From: Bifidobacterium aemilianum
Lineage (GTDB): Bacteria > Actinomycetota > Actinomycetes > Actinomycetales > Bifidobacteriaceae
Direction of reading: 5' to 3'
DNA length: 64,000 bases
Assembly (NCBI RefSeq): GCF_003315635.1
Contig: NZ_PDCG01000001.1
Location: forward strand, 1 to 64,000
A program made the position numbers and the translations under genes. Numbering within the stretch: position 1 is the first letter of the stretch; every line of letters starts with the position of its first letter. A model generated the notes under the pieces. The model was not told the DNA's origin. It ran no database searches and was given only the letters and a program-made list of their open reading frames with translations. This document shows positions 40,986 to 51,139 of the stretch, piece by piece.

Positions 40986-42713
40986 ATGGCAAAAATCAAT
41001 GCCGCCGACAAGATGGTCCAGGTCATGGAGGCCTGGGGCATCGACAACGTATACGGATTGCCCGGCGATTCGGTCGATACCACTGTCGAGGCCCTCTACC
41101 GGGCCAGAGACAAGGTCAGGTTCACCCAGGTCAGGCACGAGGAGGTCGCAGCCCTGGCGGCAGCCTCCCACGCCAAGCTGACCGGCCAGGTGGGCGTCTG
41201 CCTCTCCATTGGCGGCCCCGGCGCCATTCACATGCTCAACGGACTCTACGACGCCAAGATGGACCATGTGCCCGTCGTAGCCATCCTGGGCCAGATCCAG
41301 TCGAAGCTGCTCAATACCGGCTACTTCCAGGAGGTTGACTCCCCCAAGCTCTTTGATGACGTGGCCGTCTACAACAAGCTGGTTACCAGCCCGGAGACTG
41401 TGCCGGCCGTCATGGACGAGGCCATACGCATGGCCTACCTCCACCATGGTGTAGCTGTGCTGACCATCCCCGACGACGTGCCCGACCATAAGATCGAGGA
41501 CAGCTTCAGGCCTACGGCCGACCTCTTCACCGAGTCCCACCCGGCCATCGACCCGGCCGACATCGACAAGGCCCTGGGCATGATCCAGACCGCCAAGCGC
41601 CCGGTCGCCTTCTTCGGCGTCGGCGCCAAGGGGGCCCAGGCCGAGGCCAAGGAGTTCGTGGAGCGATACTCCCTGCCCTTCATCCAGACCATGCCAGCCA
41701 AGGGGGTCATTGACGATGACCACCCCAACGCCCTGGGCCAGGTGGGCAAGTTGGGCACCAAGCCCGCCTATGAGGCCATGTTCGATGCCGACCTACTGAT
41801 CCTGGTCGGCACCGACTACCCCTATGCCCCCTATCTGAACGGCAGGATTCCCGCCATCCAGATCGAGCTGGAGCCCACTCGGATCGGCAAGCGCCACCAG
41901 GTGGAGGTCGGCATGGTGGCCGATGCCAAGGACGCCCTGCAGCAGCTCAACGCCAAGGGCCAGCCCCTGAAGGAATCCGCCTGGCTCAAGGCCTGCCGCA
42001 AGAACATGGGGACCTGGCGCAAGTGGATGGGGGATGTGACCTCCAAATCCCACCAGGGTGTCCTGCCATCCCGCACCTTCTCCAAGTTGAGCGAGGTCGC
42101 GGCGGACAATGCCGTATGGTCGGTGGATGTGGGCACCTCCACATCCTTCGGCGCCCGCTTCATCACCGCCAAGTCCACCCAGAAGTACATCATCTCCGCC
42201 TGGCTGGGGACCATGGGCTGCGCCCTGCCTGGCGCCATCGCCTCCAAGGAGGCCATGCCCGAGCGCCCGGTCTACGCGGTGTGCGGCGACGGGGCCTTCG
42301 CCATGGTCATGCAGGACTTCGTCACCGCCGTCAAATACGACCTGCCCATGGTGGTGGTCGTGCTCAACAATCATCTTCTGGCCTTCATCGAGTACGAACA
42401 GCAGTCCGTCGGCCAGCAGAACTATGGCATCGACCTTGCTGACATCGACTTCGCCAAGTTCGCTGAGGCCTGCGGCGGCATCGGTGTCAACGTGACCACC
42501 GACGAGGAGTTCGACGCAGCCATCGAGCGCTACAAGAACCCCACCAAGCCGGTCATCATCAACTGCGCCTCCACCGATGAGGCACCTCTGCCCGGCAAGA
42601 TCGTCTGGGACGAGGCCGAGGGTTACATGAAGTTCGGCCTGGGCTACATGAAGGAGCAGTTCCGCATCCCCGAACTGCCGCCCCTGCGCGAGCTCATGCG
42701 TCAGTTCCTCTGA
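40986..42713 (+). CDS. spxB: Pyruvate oxidase (acetyl phosphate-forming)
   Basis: 575 residues of the TPP- and FAD-dependent family. The catalytic glutamate is in RHEEVAALAAA (about residue 52), the TPP-Mg2+ motif is GDGAFAMVMQDF...VVVLNN (about 435-465), and the central domain binds FAD. Similarity in length and motif layout to lactobacillar and streptococcal enzymes (KYDLPMVVVVLNNHLLAFIEYEQ) favours pyruvate + Pi + O2 to acetyl phosphate, CO2 and H2O2. Acetolactate synthase is the alternative but lacks a partner subunit here. It is monocistronic, GAGG upstream, terminator downstream. Confidence 0.88.
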   Translation: MAKINAADKMVQVMEAWGIDNVYGLPGDSVDTTVEALYRARDKVRFTQVRHEEVAALAAASHAKLTGQVGVCLSIGGPGAIHMLNGLYDAKMDHVPVVAILGQIQSKLLNTGYFQEVDSPKLFDDVAVYNKLVTSPETVPAVMDEAIRMAYLHHGVAVLTIPDDVPDHKIEDSFRPTADLFTESHPAIDPADIDKALGMIQTAKRPVAFFGVGAKGAQAEAKEFVERYSLPFIQTMPAKGVIDDDHPNALGQVGKLGTKPAYEAMFDADLLILVGTDYPYAPYLNGRIPAIQIELEPTRIGKRHQVEVGMVADAKDALQQLNAKGQPLKESAWLKACRKNMGTWRKWMGDVTSKSHQGVLPSRTFSKLSEVAADNAVWSVDVGTSTSFGARFITAKSTQKYIISAWLGTMGCALPGAIASKEAMPERPVYAVCGDGAFAMVMQDFVTAVKYDLPMVVVVLNNHLLAFIEYEQQSVGQQNYGIDLADIDFAKFAEACGGIGVNVTTDEEFDAAIERYKNPTKPVIINCASTDEAPLPGKIVWDEAEGYMKFGLGYMKEQFRIPELPPLRELMRQFL

Positions 42714-42730
42714 GTCCCTAGCACGCACAC

Positions 42731-42765
42731 AAGGGCCGGTGACCGCTTTGCGAACACCGGCCCTT
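42731..42765 (+). terminator. Terminator of spxB
   Basis: AAGGGCCGGTG and CACCGGCCCTT form an 11-bp perfect stem, 18 bp after the stop codon; a few T residues are missing from the tail. Confidence 0.8.
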
Positions 42766-42927
42766 GCCGTATCCTTCTCAAGCAAAAACCATACTCAGCG
42801 TGGGCCTTCCACCGTGTGAAGCGGGCTTATCACTTCCGGCACAGCCGCATCCGGCAGCATATACAGGAAGGCGTGCAGCTCGTACCTTCGGCAAGAATCA
42901 AGGCTGGCGGAAGAGGGAAGATAACAC

Positions 42928-42955
42928 AAGGCCCCAGGGGTGAACCTGGGGCCTT
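42928..42955 (-). terminator. Terminator of rpsD
   Basis: AAGGCCCCAGG pairs with CCTGGGGCCTT around a 6-base loop, about 30 bp past the rpsD stop. The symmetrical stem could act in both directions. Confidence 0.75.
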
Positions 42956-42986
42956 GGCTGTATGTCCTATGTTGAATAGGTAAGAA

Positions 42987-43613
42987 TCAGCGAGCGTAGA
43001 ACTCGACGACGTACTGAATGTTGACCTGGACCGGAATCTCTGCGACCTCGGGCTTGCGGGTCAGGGTGGCCTTCAGGGAGGCCAGGTTCACATCCAGGTA
43101 ACCGGGGACTGCGGGCAGGACATCACGGTGGGTGCCCTCAGCGGCGATCTGGAAGGGGACGGTGGCCTGGCTCTTGGGCTTGACCTGGATGGTCTGGCCT
43201 GGCTTGACGCGGTAGGAGGGGCGGTCCACGATGTTGCCGTCGACCATGATGTGACGGTGGACCACGTACTGACGGGCCTGGGCGGTGGTGCGGGCAATGC
43301 CGGCACGCAGAACCAGGGCGTCCAGACGGGACTCCAGGTCGATGAGCATGGCATCGCCGGTCTCGCCGGAGGTGTGGGTGCCCTTCTCGTAGACGGCGCG
43401 CAGCTGCTTCTCGGAGACGCCATACTGGGCCCTCAGCCGCTGCTTCTCGCGCAGACGGACCGCGTAATCGGACTCGGTACGGCGACGGGTGCGGCCGTGC
43501 TCACCGGGAGCATAGGGGCGCTTCTCGAAGATGCGCTGGGCCTTGGGGGTCAGGGCGATGCCGAGGGCTCTCGACAGGCGAACCTGACGACGGGCACGCT
43601 GAACGTTAGTCAT
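42987..43613 (-). CDS. rpsD: 30S ribosomal protein S4
   Basis: 208 residues. It starts MTNVQRARRQVRLSRALGIAL, has GEHGRTRRRTESDYAVRLREKQRLRAQYG and the S4 RNA-binding domain at about residues 95-160 (ARTTAQARQYVVHRHIMVDG). The initial assembly protein of the 30S subunit. The ATG at 43613 has AAAGGAA upstream, and the frame open to 43811 is leader. It is a lone gene, as in many Actinobacteria where it is separate from the rpsM-rpsK-rpoA operon. Confidence 0.97.
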   Translation of the reverse strand: MTNVQRARRQVRLSRALGIALTPKAQRIFEKRPYAPGEHGRTRRRTESDYAVRLREKQRLRAQYGVSEKQLRAVYEKGTHTSGETGDAMLIDLESRLDALVLRAGIARTTAQARQYVVHRHIMVDGNIVDRPSYRVKPGQTIQVKPKSQATVPFQIAAEGTHRDVLPAVPGYLDVNLASLKATLTRKPEVAEIPVQVNIQYVVEFYAR

Positions 43614-43847
43614 TCGTATTCCTTTGATTCTGTCGTTATCTGAACGGAACGGCCACCTGCCGGCCCACTTGCTAGGACCCTGGCAACCGCTGAGTCGGCC
43701 TCTCCAGTGCTTCATCGTGCCATGCACGAACGGCTGACCTGCTGTACAGACCTGCCGCCGACCCACTGACGGGCTAAGACTCCAGATAATGCCTGCCCCA
43801 ATGGCAGACACAAGTGGTCATTCTACACTGCTCCCCCGGACAGACTC

Positions 43848-46481
43848 TTAGAGCTTCTCGATGGGAGCGACACGGAGCATGAGCCGCTTGGTCCCGTCAG
43901 AACCGAAGTCGACCGTGATGATGGAGTTGCGGCCCTTGTCTTGAAGATCGACCACGGTCCCCAGGCCGTACTGGTCATGGGTGATCTTGTCGCCGACCGT
44001 GAAGTCGCTGATGGACAGCTTGTTGTCCTTGTCCAGGGAGGAGGCTGGCTTGGCCGAGCTGCTGGCTGACCGCCGGCTGGTCACCTTGCCAGAACGCCCG
44101 TGAGTGGACCCACTACCGAAACTGGGACGGCCCGCATGGCCATAGGATGATCCGCTGCCGTAGCTGGACCGGGAGGACTTGCCCGACCCATAGGCGGCGC
44201 CTGACCTCCTAAGCGAGCCGTAGGAGGAGCCACGGCCGGAGGACCCGTAAGGGGAACGGCCGGACCGCCCGGAACCATAGGAGGTGCCCACGGACCCGTA
44301 GCCGGAGCCGGAGAAGTCGTCGTCATCGCCCCAACCGCCGAACTCGTCGTCAAAGCCATCGGCGCCCTGGGACGACCAGCCGCCCTTCATGCGTTCCATG
44401 CTGGATTCGCGCCGCTTCCAGTCAATGAGCTTGTCGGGAATCTCATCCAGGAACTGGCTGGGCAGCATCTCATTGGCCTGCCCCCACTGGGCCCGGACCG
44501 CGGCACGGGTCAGGTAGAGCCGTTGCTTGGCCCTGGTGATGCCGACATAGGCCAGGCGCCGCTCCTCACAGAGCTCGTCCTCGTCCTCCAGGGACCGGGA
44601 GTGGGGGAAGGTTCCCTGCTCCATACCGGTCAGGAAGACCACTGGATACTCCAGGCCCTTGGCCGTGTGCAGGGTCATGAGGGTGACCTTGCCGGTGTCC
44701 TCGCCCTCGCTGGGCAGCTGGTCGGAGTCGGCCACCAGGGCCGTGGTCTCCAGGAAGGAGGACAGGGTAGCATCAGGCGTGTTCTGCTCGAACTCGGCGG
44801 CCACCGATTGGAGCTGGGAGAGGTTCTCCACCCTTGAGGCGTCCTGGGGGTCCTCGGATCGCTGGAGCTCCTCCAGGAGGCCGCTCTTGGAGAGGACCTC
44901 GGCCACAATCTCCGAGGGCTTGTCGTCATGGGCCTGGGCGAAGGCGGTCAGCGAGCGCATCAGGTCCCGGAAGACCCCCAGCTGGCTGGCGGTGCGGCTG
45001 GCCAGGCCTTCGATCTGGTCCATATGCTCAATGCCCTCCCAGAAGGGCTGGTCGTGCGCGTCTGCCCATCCGGCAACCATGGCCTCGGCCCGGGCACCCA
45101 GGCCACGCTTGGGCACGTTCATGATCCGCCGCATATTCACCGAGTCGGCCGGGTTGACGATGGCCTGGAGGTAGGCGACGGCATCCTTGACTTCCCGGCG
45201 CTCATAGAACTTGGTGCCGCCGACCAGCTGGTAGGGTATGCCGGCGTTGATCAGCGCCTCCTCCAGGGAACGCGATTGGGCGTTGGCCCGGTACATGATG
45301 GCCATCTGCGAGTAGGCCATGTTCTCCTCGCTGGCCATCTGTGCGATTTGGTCGGCGATCCAGGCGGCCTCCTGCTGGGCGTTGTCGGCGGCGTAACCGA
45401 TGATGGCCGACCCCTCCCCCAGGGCCGTCCAGAGCTTCTTGGGCTTGCGGCCTGGGTTGTTGGCGATGACGGCGTTGGCGGCGTCCAGGATGGTCTGGGT
45501 GGAGCGGTAGTTCTGCTCCAGCATGATGGTCTTGGCTTGGGGGAAGTCCTTCTCGAAGTCCTGGATGTTACGGATGTCGGCCCCACGGAAGGCGTATATG
45601 GACTGGTCCGAATCACCGACCACTGTAATCCAGGCCGGCCCCTGCCTGCCGGCCCCTACGGCTGTTGGGGAGGCCTCCTCGGGTCGGTCCACCCCGGCCA
45701 GCTCCCTGATGAGCACATACTGGGCGTGGTTGGTGTCCTGGTACTCGTCGACCAGGATGTAACGGAACTTGTGGTGGTAGTAGTCGGCCACCATGGGCTG
45801 GGTGCGAAGGAGTTCCACGGTCCGCATGATCAGGTCGTCGAAGTCCACGGCGTTGGCGGCCGCCAGCCGATGCTGGTATTCGGCATAGACCACCGCATAG
45901 AGCTCCTCGACATTGCCGAAACGGCCCAGCTGGTAGCCCCTCTGGCCGGGCTTGTAGTCGGGGGCGTAGGTCTTGAGCTGGTCCTGCCAGGTCTGCAGGC
46001 TGTTCTTGTAGTCGGAGATCCTGGCCAGGATGGTCCGGGGGGTGTAGCGCTTAAGGTCGATGTTCAGGTCGGCGCCTATCAGTTTGATCAGTCTCTGGCA
46101 GTCAGCCGTGTCGTAGATGGAGAAGCCGGATTTCAGGCCGATCTCCTTGCCGTCCCGGCGCAGGATCCGCACGCATGCCGAGTGGAAGGTGGAGACCCAC
46201 ATCCGCTGGGCCACGGGTCCGATCAGACTGGAGAGCCTCTCGCGCATCTCGGCTGCGGCCTTGTTGGTGAAGGTGATGGCCAGAATCTGGCTGGGCCAGG
46301 CTCCCAGGGCGTTGAGTATCCATGCGATGCGGCGGGTCAGGACCCTGGTCTTGCCCGATCCGGCACCAGCGCCGATCAGAAGGGCCGGCCCCTTGTACTG
46401 GACCGCCTGGGCCTGCTGCGGATTGAGACCTGCCACCAGGTCGTCGACCTTACGCGCAATGAAATCAGGATCTTCAGGCAC
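43848..46481 (-). CDS. pcrA: ATP-dependent DNA helicase PcrA/UvrD
   Basis: 877 residues, SF1A 3'-5' helicase in repair and replication. Walker A is GAGAGSGKT (about 37), Walker B DEYQDTN, motif IV QNYRSTQ, motif V-VI LMTLHTAKGLEYPVVF. I chose GTG at 46481, which has AAAGGAA six bases upstream, rather than the ATG at 46655. Residues about 705-815 form a Ser/Gly/Tyr/Arg-rich low-complexity linker with repeated YGSG/YGSS units. The last 60 residues (SISDFTVGDKITHDQYGLGTVVDL) are the PcrA C-terminal domain that binds RNA polymerase in Bacillus. Confidence 0.95.
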   Translation of the reverse strand: MPEDPDFIARKVDDLVAGLNPQQAQAVQYKGPALLIGAGAGSGKTRVLTRRIAWILNALGAWPSQILAITFTNKAAAEMRERLSSLIGPVAQRMWVSTFHSACVRILRRDGKEIGLKSGFSIYDTADCQRLIKLIGADLNIDLKRYTPRTILARISDYKNSLQTWQDQLKTYAPDYKPGQRGYQLGRFGNVEELYAVVYAEYQHRLAAANAVDFDDLIMRTVELLRTQPMVADYYHHKFRYILVDEYQDTNHAQYVLIRELAGVDRPEEASPTAVGAGRQGPAWITVVGDSDQSIYAFRGADIRNIQDFEKDFPQAKTIMLEQNYRSTQTILDAANAVIANNPGRKPKKLWTALGEGSAIIGYAADNAQQEAAWIADQIAQMASEENMAYSQMAIMYRANAQSRSLEEALINAGIPYQLVGGTKFYERREVKDAVAYLQAIVNPADSVNMRRIMNVPKRGLGARAEAMVAGWADAHDQPFWEGIEHMDQIEGLASRTASQLGVFRDLMRSLTAFAQAHDDKPSEIVAEVLSKSGLLEELQRSEDPQDASRVENLSQLQSVAAEFEQNTPDATLSSFLETTALVADSDQLPSEGEDTGKVTLMTLHTAKGLEYPVVFLTGMEQGTFPHSRSLEDEDELCEERRLAYVGITRAKQRLYLTRAAVRAQWGQANEMLPSQFLDEIPDKLIDWKRRESSMERMKGGWSSQGADGFDDEFGGWGDDDDFSGSGYGSVGTSYGSGRSGRSPYGSSGRGSSYGSLRRSGAAYGSGKSSRSSYGSGSSYGHAGRPSFGSGSTHGRSGKVTSRRSASSSAKPASSLDKDNKLSISDFTVGDKITHDQYGLGTVVDLQDKGRNSIITVDFGSDGTKRLMLRVAPIEKL

Positions 46482-46826
46482 AATCGTTCCTTTTCCGCTG
46501 GATCTGATGGACAGGGCCAGGTGTGACCATGGCCGGCTCGCATACATGTCTACCATATCCGCCAGCCAGAAGACGGGGATGCGGTTTCGTACTCGGGCAA
46601 ACACCAGCCTGGCCGGCCTTCTCCCATGTCTGGTTGCCGGGTCCATCTGGGACACACCCCCTCAGGCCTGTGGACCGGCCTGTCTTGCCCGGCACAGCCC
46701 CGCAGCCCTGGAGGGAATCGGCCATAGGTAGGCTTGGGGTGTTATGGTGCGGGAATAAGGCATCACCCCGGCCACACAGACCGGCCGTGCAGGTGGATAT
46801 TCAACGCATATGCGGGAGTCGAAGTT
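46482..46826. other. Divergent region between pcrA and xpt
   Basis: 345 bp without a credible gene. It should hold the pcrA promoter and the xpt-pbuX promoter. I looked for a purine riboswitch core and did not find one. A small CGGCC/GGCCG hairpin lies near 46773. Confidence 0.5.
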
Positions 46827-47405
46827 ATGAAGCTACTCGAAGACAGGATTCGCCAGGATGGGACGATCAAGCCGGGCAACGTGCTCAAGGTGGACCAGTT
46901 CCTCAACCACCAGTGCGATGTGGCCCTCTTCGACCAGATGGGTGCCGAGTGGGCCACGATCTTCGCCTGCAAGCCGATTGACAAGATTCTGACCATCGAA
47001 GCCTCCGGCATCGGTATTGCCTGCTGTGTGGCCCGGCATTTCGGCGACGTTCCCGTGGTCTTCGCCAAAAAATCCCAGTCCATCAATCTCGATGGCGACC
47101 AGTATGTGTCCAAGATATACTCCTACACCAAGCAGCGTGAGTTCCCGGTCATCGTCTCCAAACGCTTCCTGACCGCAGGTGAGCATGTGCTGCTGATTGA
47201 CGACTTCCTGGCCAACGGCAAGGCCATGAACGGCCTGATCGAGATCTGCAAGGAGGCCGGTGTCGTGATTGAGGGAATCGGCATCGCCATCGAGAAGGGC
47301 TTCCAGGAGGGCGGCAGGGAGCTGCGGGCAGCCGGCTATGACGTCCAGTCCCTGGCCATCGTCAAATCCATGGATCCCGACCAAGGCACCATTGAATTCG
47401 CCTGA
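46827..47405 (+). CDS. xpt: Xanthine phosphoribosyltransferase
   Basis: 192 residues, typical. The PRPP loop is [15 protein letters not shown] (about 118) and [17 protein letters not shown] near residue 28 is a family motif. It converts xanthine and PRPP to XMP. The ATG at 46827 has GGGAG upstream. It is followed 41 bp later by the xanthine permease gene, and the XMP product feeds guaA at 49054. Confidence 0.95.
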   Translation: MKLLEDRIRQDGTIKPGNVLKVDQFLNHQCDVALFDQMGAEWATIFACKPIDKILTIEASGIGIACCVARHFGDVPVVFAKKSQSINLDGDQYVSKIYSYTKQREFPVIVSKRFLTAGEHVLLIDDFLANGKAMNGLIEICKEAGVVIEGIGIAIEKGFQEGGRELRAAGYDVQSLAIVKSMDPDQGTIEFA

Positions 47406-47446
47406 ACCACCAGCACACCAGAGGTATAGAGATATAAGGAATCGTC

Positions 47447-48883
47447 ATGGCTCAGGACCAGCACCCCTCAGACAATCCCCACAGCAAAACGAAGGCTTCC
47501 AGCGACCGGCCGGCAACAGCCAAGAGCTCACCTGCCGTCAGCATCCAGGCCCTGACCTCCTTCGACGCCCCAATCTCCTTCTGGAAGGGGCTGCCCTTCG
47601 GATTGCAGCATGTCATGGCCATGTTCGTGGCCAATCTGGCGCCGATTTTCCTGGTGACGGCCGCCGCCCACATGAGCCCCGAGCAATCCGCCATGGTCAT
47701 CCAGAACGGTCTGCTGATGGCTGGCCTGGGCACCTGCCTGCAGCTCTACCCAATCTGGCGAGTGGGCAGCCGCCTGCCCATGGTCACCGGCATCTCCTTC
47801 ACCTATGTGGCCGCCGCCGTCACCATCGTCTCCAAGCAGGGCTACGGGGCCGTGGTGGGGGCCGTCATAGTCGGCGGCCTGGTCGAACTGCTCCTGGGAC
47901 TGACCGCCAGCTTCTGGAAACGCTTCGTACCACCCATCGTCTCGGCCATCGTGGTCACCTCGATCGGCTTTTCCCTGCTCTCGGTCGGCGCCTCCTCCTT
48001 CGGGGGCGGATCGGGGGCCAAGGACTTCGGCAGCTGGCAGAACCTGACCCTGGGGCTGGCCTCCCTGGTGGCCTGTCTGGCCTTCCAACTCCTCATGAAG
48101 GGCACAGCCAAGCAGCTTTCGGTCCTCTTCGGCCTGCTGGTCGGCTACCTCCTGGCCCTGGCTATGGGCATGGTCGACTTCTCTGGGTTCGACAGCCTCC
48201 AGTTGGTCAGTGTCCCTCGAATCATGCCCTTCCGACCTGAATTCGACGCCGGTTCCATCGTGGCATTCGCCCTGCTCTATGTGGTCTCCTCGGTGGAGGT
48301 CCTGGGCGACACAGCCGCCCTGTCCAAAGTAGGCCTCAACCGACTGCCCACTGACCGGGAGACAGCGGGAGCCATAGCCGGGGATGGGCTTATCTCCACC
48401 CTGTCGGGCATATTCGGCTGCCTGCCCCTGACCTCCTTCGCCCAGAACATCGGACTGGTCGCCATCACCAAGGTCGTCAACCGCAAGGTCATCCTCTCGG
48501 GAGGGCTTCTGCTGGTCCTGGCCTCCTTCGTACCGGCCATCGCCCAGGTCTTCAACTCCCTGCCGCAGGCCGTTCTGGGGGGCTGCACCCTGATGATGTT
48601 CGGCAACATCATCCTCTCTGGTTTCCAGATGATCTCCGAGGCCGGCTACAGCCAGAGGAACATCACCATAGCGGCCCTGTCGCTGACGGTGGGCATCGGC
48701 TTCACCCAGGTCAGCGAGATCTTCTCCCACTTCCCCGCCCTCTTCCAGTCCATCTTCTCGACCAACTGCATCGCCAGCTGCTTCGTGGTGGCCGTCATCC
48801 TCAATGCCTTCCTCCCCAGCGAGGAGCACTTCCTGACCTCGGCGCCGACCCATGGTGAGGAAGACGGAAAAGCCCAGCAATGA
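47447..48883 (+). CDS. pbuX: Xanthine/uracil permease (NCS2 family)
   Basis: 478 residues with about 12-14 transmembrane helices. FGLQHVMAMFVANLAPIFL near the N-terminus and VGLNRLPTDRETAGAIAGDGLISTLSGIFGCLPLTSFAQNIGLVAITKVVNR around residues 295-350 are NCS2 motifs (QNxG-type NAT signature). Paired with xpt, so xanthine is the likely main substrate; the pair imports and phosphoribosylates it. AAGGA precedes the ATG. Confidence 0.92.
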   Translation: MAQDQHPSDNPHSKTKASSDRPATAKSSPAVSIQALTSFDAPISFWKGLPFGLQHVMAMFVANLAPIFLVTAAAHMSPEQSAMVIQNGLLMAGLGTCLQLYPIWRVGSRLPMVTGISFTYVAAAVTIVSKQGYGAVVGAVIVGGLVELLLGLTASFWKRFVPPIVSAIVVTSIGFSLLSVGASSFGGGSGAKDFGSWQNLTLGLASLVACLAFQLLMKGTAKQLSVLFGLLVGYLLALAMGMVDFSGFDSLQLVSVPRIMPFRPEFDAGSIVAFALLYVVSSVEVLGDTAALSKVGLNRLPTDRETAGAIAGDGLISTLSGIFGCLPLTSFAQNIGLVAITKVVNRKVILSGGLLLVLASFVPAIAQVFNSLPQAVLGGCTLMMFGNIILSGFQMISEAGYSQRNITIAALSLTVGIGFTQVSEIFSHFPALFQSIFSTNCIASCFVVAVILNAFLPSEEHFLTSAPTHGEEDGKAQQ

Positions 48884-48983
48884 CCCTGCCTGCTCCAGGC
48901 GCATAGGGTGACGGGGGTTTCCCCAACCAATTCATCCAGGAGCAAGGCCTTAGGCACGGACGCCAGCAGCAGAGCAACAACAT

Positions 48984-49023
48984 GGGCCTGTGCCGCCTTA
49001 CTTACGGTGGCACAGGCCCTTTC
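48984..49023. terminator. Bidirectional terminator between pbuX and guaA
   Basis: GGGCCTGTGCCGCC and GGTGGCACAGGCCC form a 14-bp stem with one mismatch-like G-T pair, followed by TTT on the plus strand. It lies 31 bp from the guaA stop on the minus side. Confidence 0.75.
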
Positions 49024-49053
49024 AGAAGCCCTCAACGAGGGCAGCGGCAGCGA

Positions 49054-50616
49054 CTACTCCCACTCGATGGTGGCCGGCGGCTTGGAGGTGCAGTCCAGGA
49101 CGACCCGGTTGATCTGCCGGCACTCATTGGTGATGCGGGTGGAGATGGCGGCCAGGACCTCGTAGGGCAGGCGGGTCCAGTCGGCGGTCATGGCGTCCTC
49201 GGAGGACACAGGCCTAAGGACGATGGGCGAACCATAGGTGCGTTCGTCTCCCTGAACGCCCACGGAATGGACGTCGGCCAGTAGCACGACCGGGCACTGC
49301 CAGATCTCGCGGTCCAGACCGGCCTTGGACAGCTCCTCCCGGGCGATGGCATCAGCCTCACGCAGGGTGTCCAGGCGCTCCTTGCTGATTTCTCCCACAA
49401 TGCGGATACCCAGGCCCGGTCCGGGGAAGGGCTGCCGCCAGACAATCTCGTCGGGCAGGCCAAGCTCGGTACCGATGGCCCGGACCTCATCCTTGAAGAG
49501 GCTGCGCAGGGGCTCGATTAGCTCGAACTTGATATCGTCGGGTAGGCCGCCGACATTGTGGTGGGACTTGATGTTCGCGGCCCCGTCGCCGCCGCCGGAT
49601 TCAACCACATCCGGGTAGAGGGTCCCCTGGACCAGGAACTTGACCTCAGTCCCGGTCCTGCCCGCCTCCTCGATGACATGGCGTTGGGCCTTCTCGAAGG
49701 TGCGGATGAACTTCTCCCCGATGATCTTGCGCTTGCGCTCCGGCTCGCTGACACCCTTGAGGGCATCCAGGAAGTCCTGGGAGGCGTCGACGGCAATCAG
49801 CTTGATGCCGGTGGCCGCCACGAAGTCGTGCTTGACCTGGTCGGCCTCCCCCTTGCGCAGGAGCCCATGGTCGACGAAGACGCAGGTCAGCTGCTGGCCG
49901 ATAGCCTTATGGACCAACGCCGCGGCGACCGCCGAATCAACACCGCCCGAAAGGCCGCAGATCACCTGGGCGTCACCCACCTTGGCGCGAATCCTCGCCA
50001 CCTGGTCGGCGATGATGCCGGAGGCGTCCCAATCATCCGGCAGCCCCGCACACTCATGAAGGAAGGTCTCGATCAGCCGCTGGCCCAGTGGGGTGTGCCT
50101 GACCTCTGGATGCCATTGGATGCCATAGAGCTTGCGATCCGTGTCCTGCATGGCCGCGACCGGGGCGCCCTCGGTGTGGGCCAGGACCTCGAAGCCAGCG
50201 GGGGCGCTCTGGACAGCGACCCCATGGCTCATCCAGGTGTCCTGCTCGGCCGGGGACCCTGCCAGCAGCCCTGTGACCTGGTCGATGCTGGTGGGTGTCT
50301 TGCCGTATTCGCCCAAGGCGGCCTTGTCGACCTTGCCGCCTAATTCATGGGCCATGACCTGGAAGCCGTAGCAGATGCCCAGCATGGGAACACCCGCGTC
50401 GAAAATGGCAGGGTCGATGCCGGGAGCCCCATCCTCAAAGACGGAGGCTGGACCACCAGAGAGGATAATCGCCTTGGGGTCCTTGGCCAGCATCTCACTG
50501 ACGGGCATCGAGTGGGGTACCAGTTCGGAATAGATGTGGGTCTCACGCACGCGTCTGGCTATGAGTTGGGCGTACTGGGCTCCAAAATCGACGACTAGAA
50601 CCGGACCGGTTGCCAT
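49054..50616 (-). CDS. guaA: GMP synthase (glutamine-hydrolysing)
   Basis: 520 residues, XMP to GMP. The class I amidotransferase domain covers residues 1-200, with nucleophile in [17 protein letters not shown] and [10 protein letters not shown]. The ATP-PPase domain has [15 protein letters not shown], and the C-terminal dimerisation domain has [15 protein letters not shown]. It starts with ATG at 50616 (AGAGGGAG upstream); the frame to 50655 is leader. It converges on pbuX at a shared terminator. Confidence 0.97.
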   Translation of the reverse strand: MATGPVLVVDFGAQYAQLIARRVRETHIYSELVPHSMPVSEMLAKDPKAIILSGGPASVFEDGAPGIDPAIFDAGVPMLGICYGFQVMAHELGGKVDKAALGEYGKTPTSIDQVTGLLAGSPAEQDTWMSHGVAVQSAPAGFEVLAHTEGAPVAAMQDTDRKLYGIQWHPEVRHTPLGQRLIETFLHECAGLPDDWDASGIIADQVARIRAKVGDAQVICGLSGGVDSAVAAALVHKAIGQQLTCVFVDHGLLRKGEADQVKHDFVAATGIKLIAVDASQDFLDALKGVSEPERKRKIIGEKFIRTFEKAQRHVIEEAGRTGTEVKFLVQGTLYPDVVESGGGDGAANIKSHHNVGGLPDDIKFELIEPLRSLFKDEVRAIGTELGLPDEIVWRQPFPGPGLGIRIVGEISKERLDTLREADAIAREELSKAGLDREIWQCPVVLLADVHSVGVQGDERTYGSPIVLRPVSSEDAMTADWTRLPYEVLAAISTRITNECRQINRVVLDCTSKPPATIEWE

Positions 50617-51074
50617 GGATGCTCCCTCTGCTGTGCCGACATGCGCGTCTCGCATGTCCGCTCTTGATGATGCACCTGCCGGTATCTGCGCTACCGAGGC
50701 ACGGCCGACCAGCCAAGGTCAGACACCGACAGATAGGACCATTGTGGCGGTGGAAGCAGACAAGGCCGGATGCCTCCTCGCCCGCAGCCGAAAGCGAACA
50801 CATTCGCACAGCGCGAAACCGCAACACGCCGCCGCTTGACCCCAGGCATCACTGGAGCCCACAGACCGGGGCAACAGGAAAGAAAAGGCTGCAAATTAAC
50901 AATTTCAAAGCAGACCGGATAGCTGTGAGCACAGGCCCCAAGGGCTGATGCAAAGCCCGGCGAGCGAAGCAGAAGGCAACATTTTCACACACACCTGAAA
51001 AAAAGCGTTCAAAAGTCGCGCTCTGCCCGTACCATAGGTGGCGATTGGGAACGAAAACCGTTGAGCCATATGGA

Positions 51075-51103
51075 TTGACACTTCGTTGCCGAATGAATAA
51101 ACA
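51075..51103 (+). promoter_or_regulatory. Candidate promoter of xfp
   Basis: A perfect -35 consensus TTGACA (51075-51080), 17-bp spacer and TAAACA (51098-51103). The only consensus -35 noticed in the region, in keeping with very high expression of phosphoketolase in bifidobacteria. Confidence 0.55.
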
Positions 51104-51126
51104 ACTAATTGCACGCTAACCCGTGC

Positions 51127-51139
51127 AGGAGTACAGGAG
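51127..51139 (+). promoter_or_regulatory. Tandem Shine-Dalgarno sites of xfp
   Basis: AGGAG occurs twice, at 51127-51131 and 51135-51139, in a direct repeat of AGGAGTAC. The second is five bases from the ATG at 51145. Confidence 0.7.

Noticed and set aside
42784-42920. A small RNA between the spxB and rpsD terminators
   Set aside because: No promoter or conserved fold could be recognised; only about 140 bp of unremarkable sequence.
44928-46526. A 532-codon open frame antisense to pcrA
   Set aside because: No protein-like pattern; reverse reading of a biased coding sequence.
46727-46826. Purine riboswitch before xpt
   Set aside because: The pairing of loops and the conserved core around the junction could not be found; only a small GC-rich hairpin is present.
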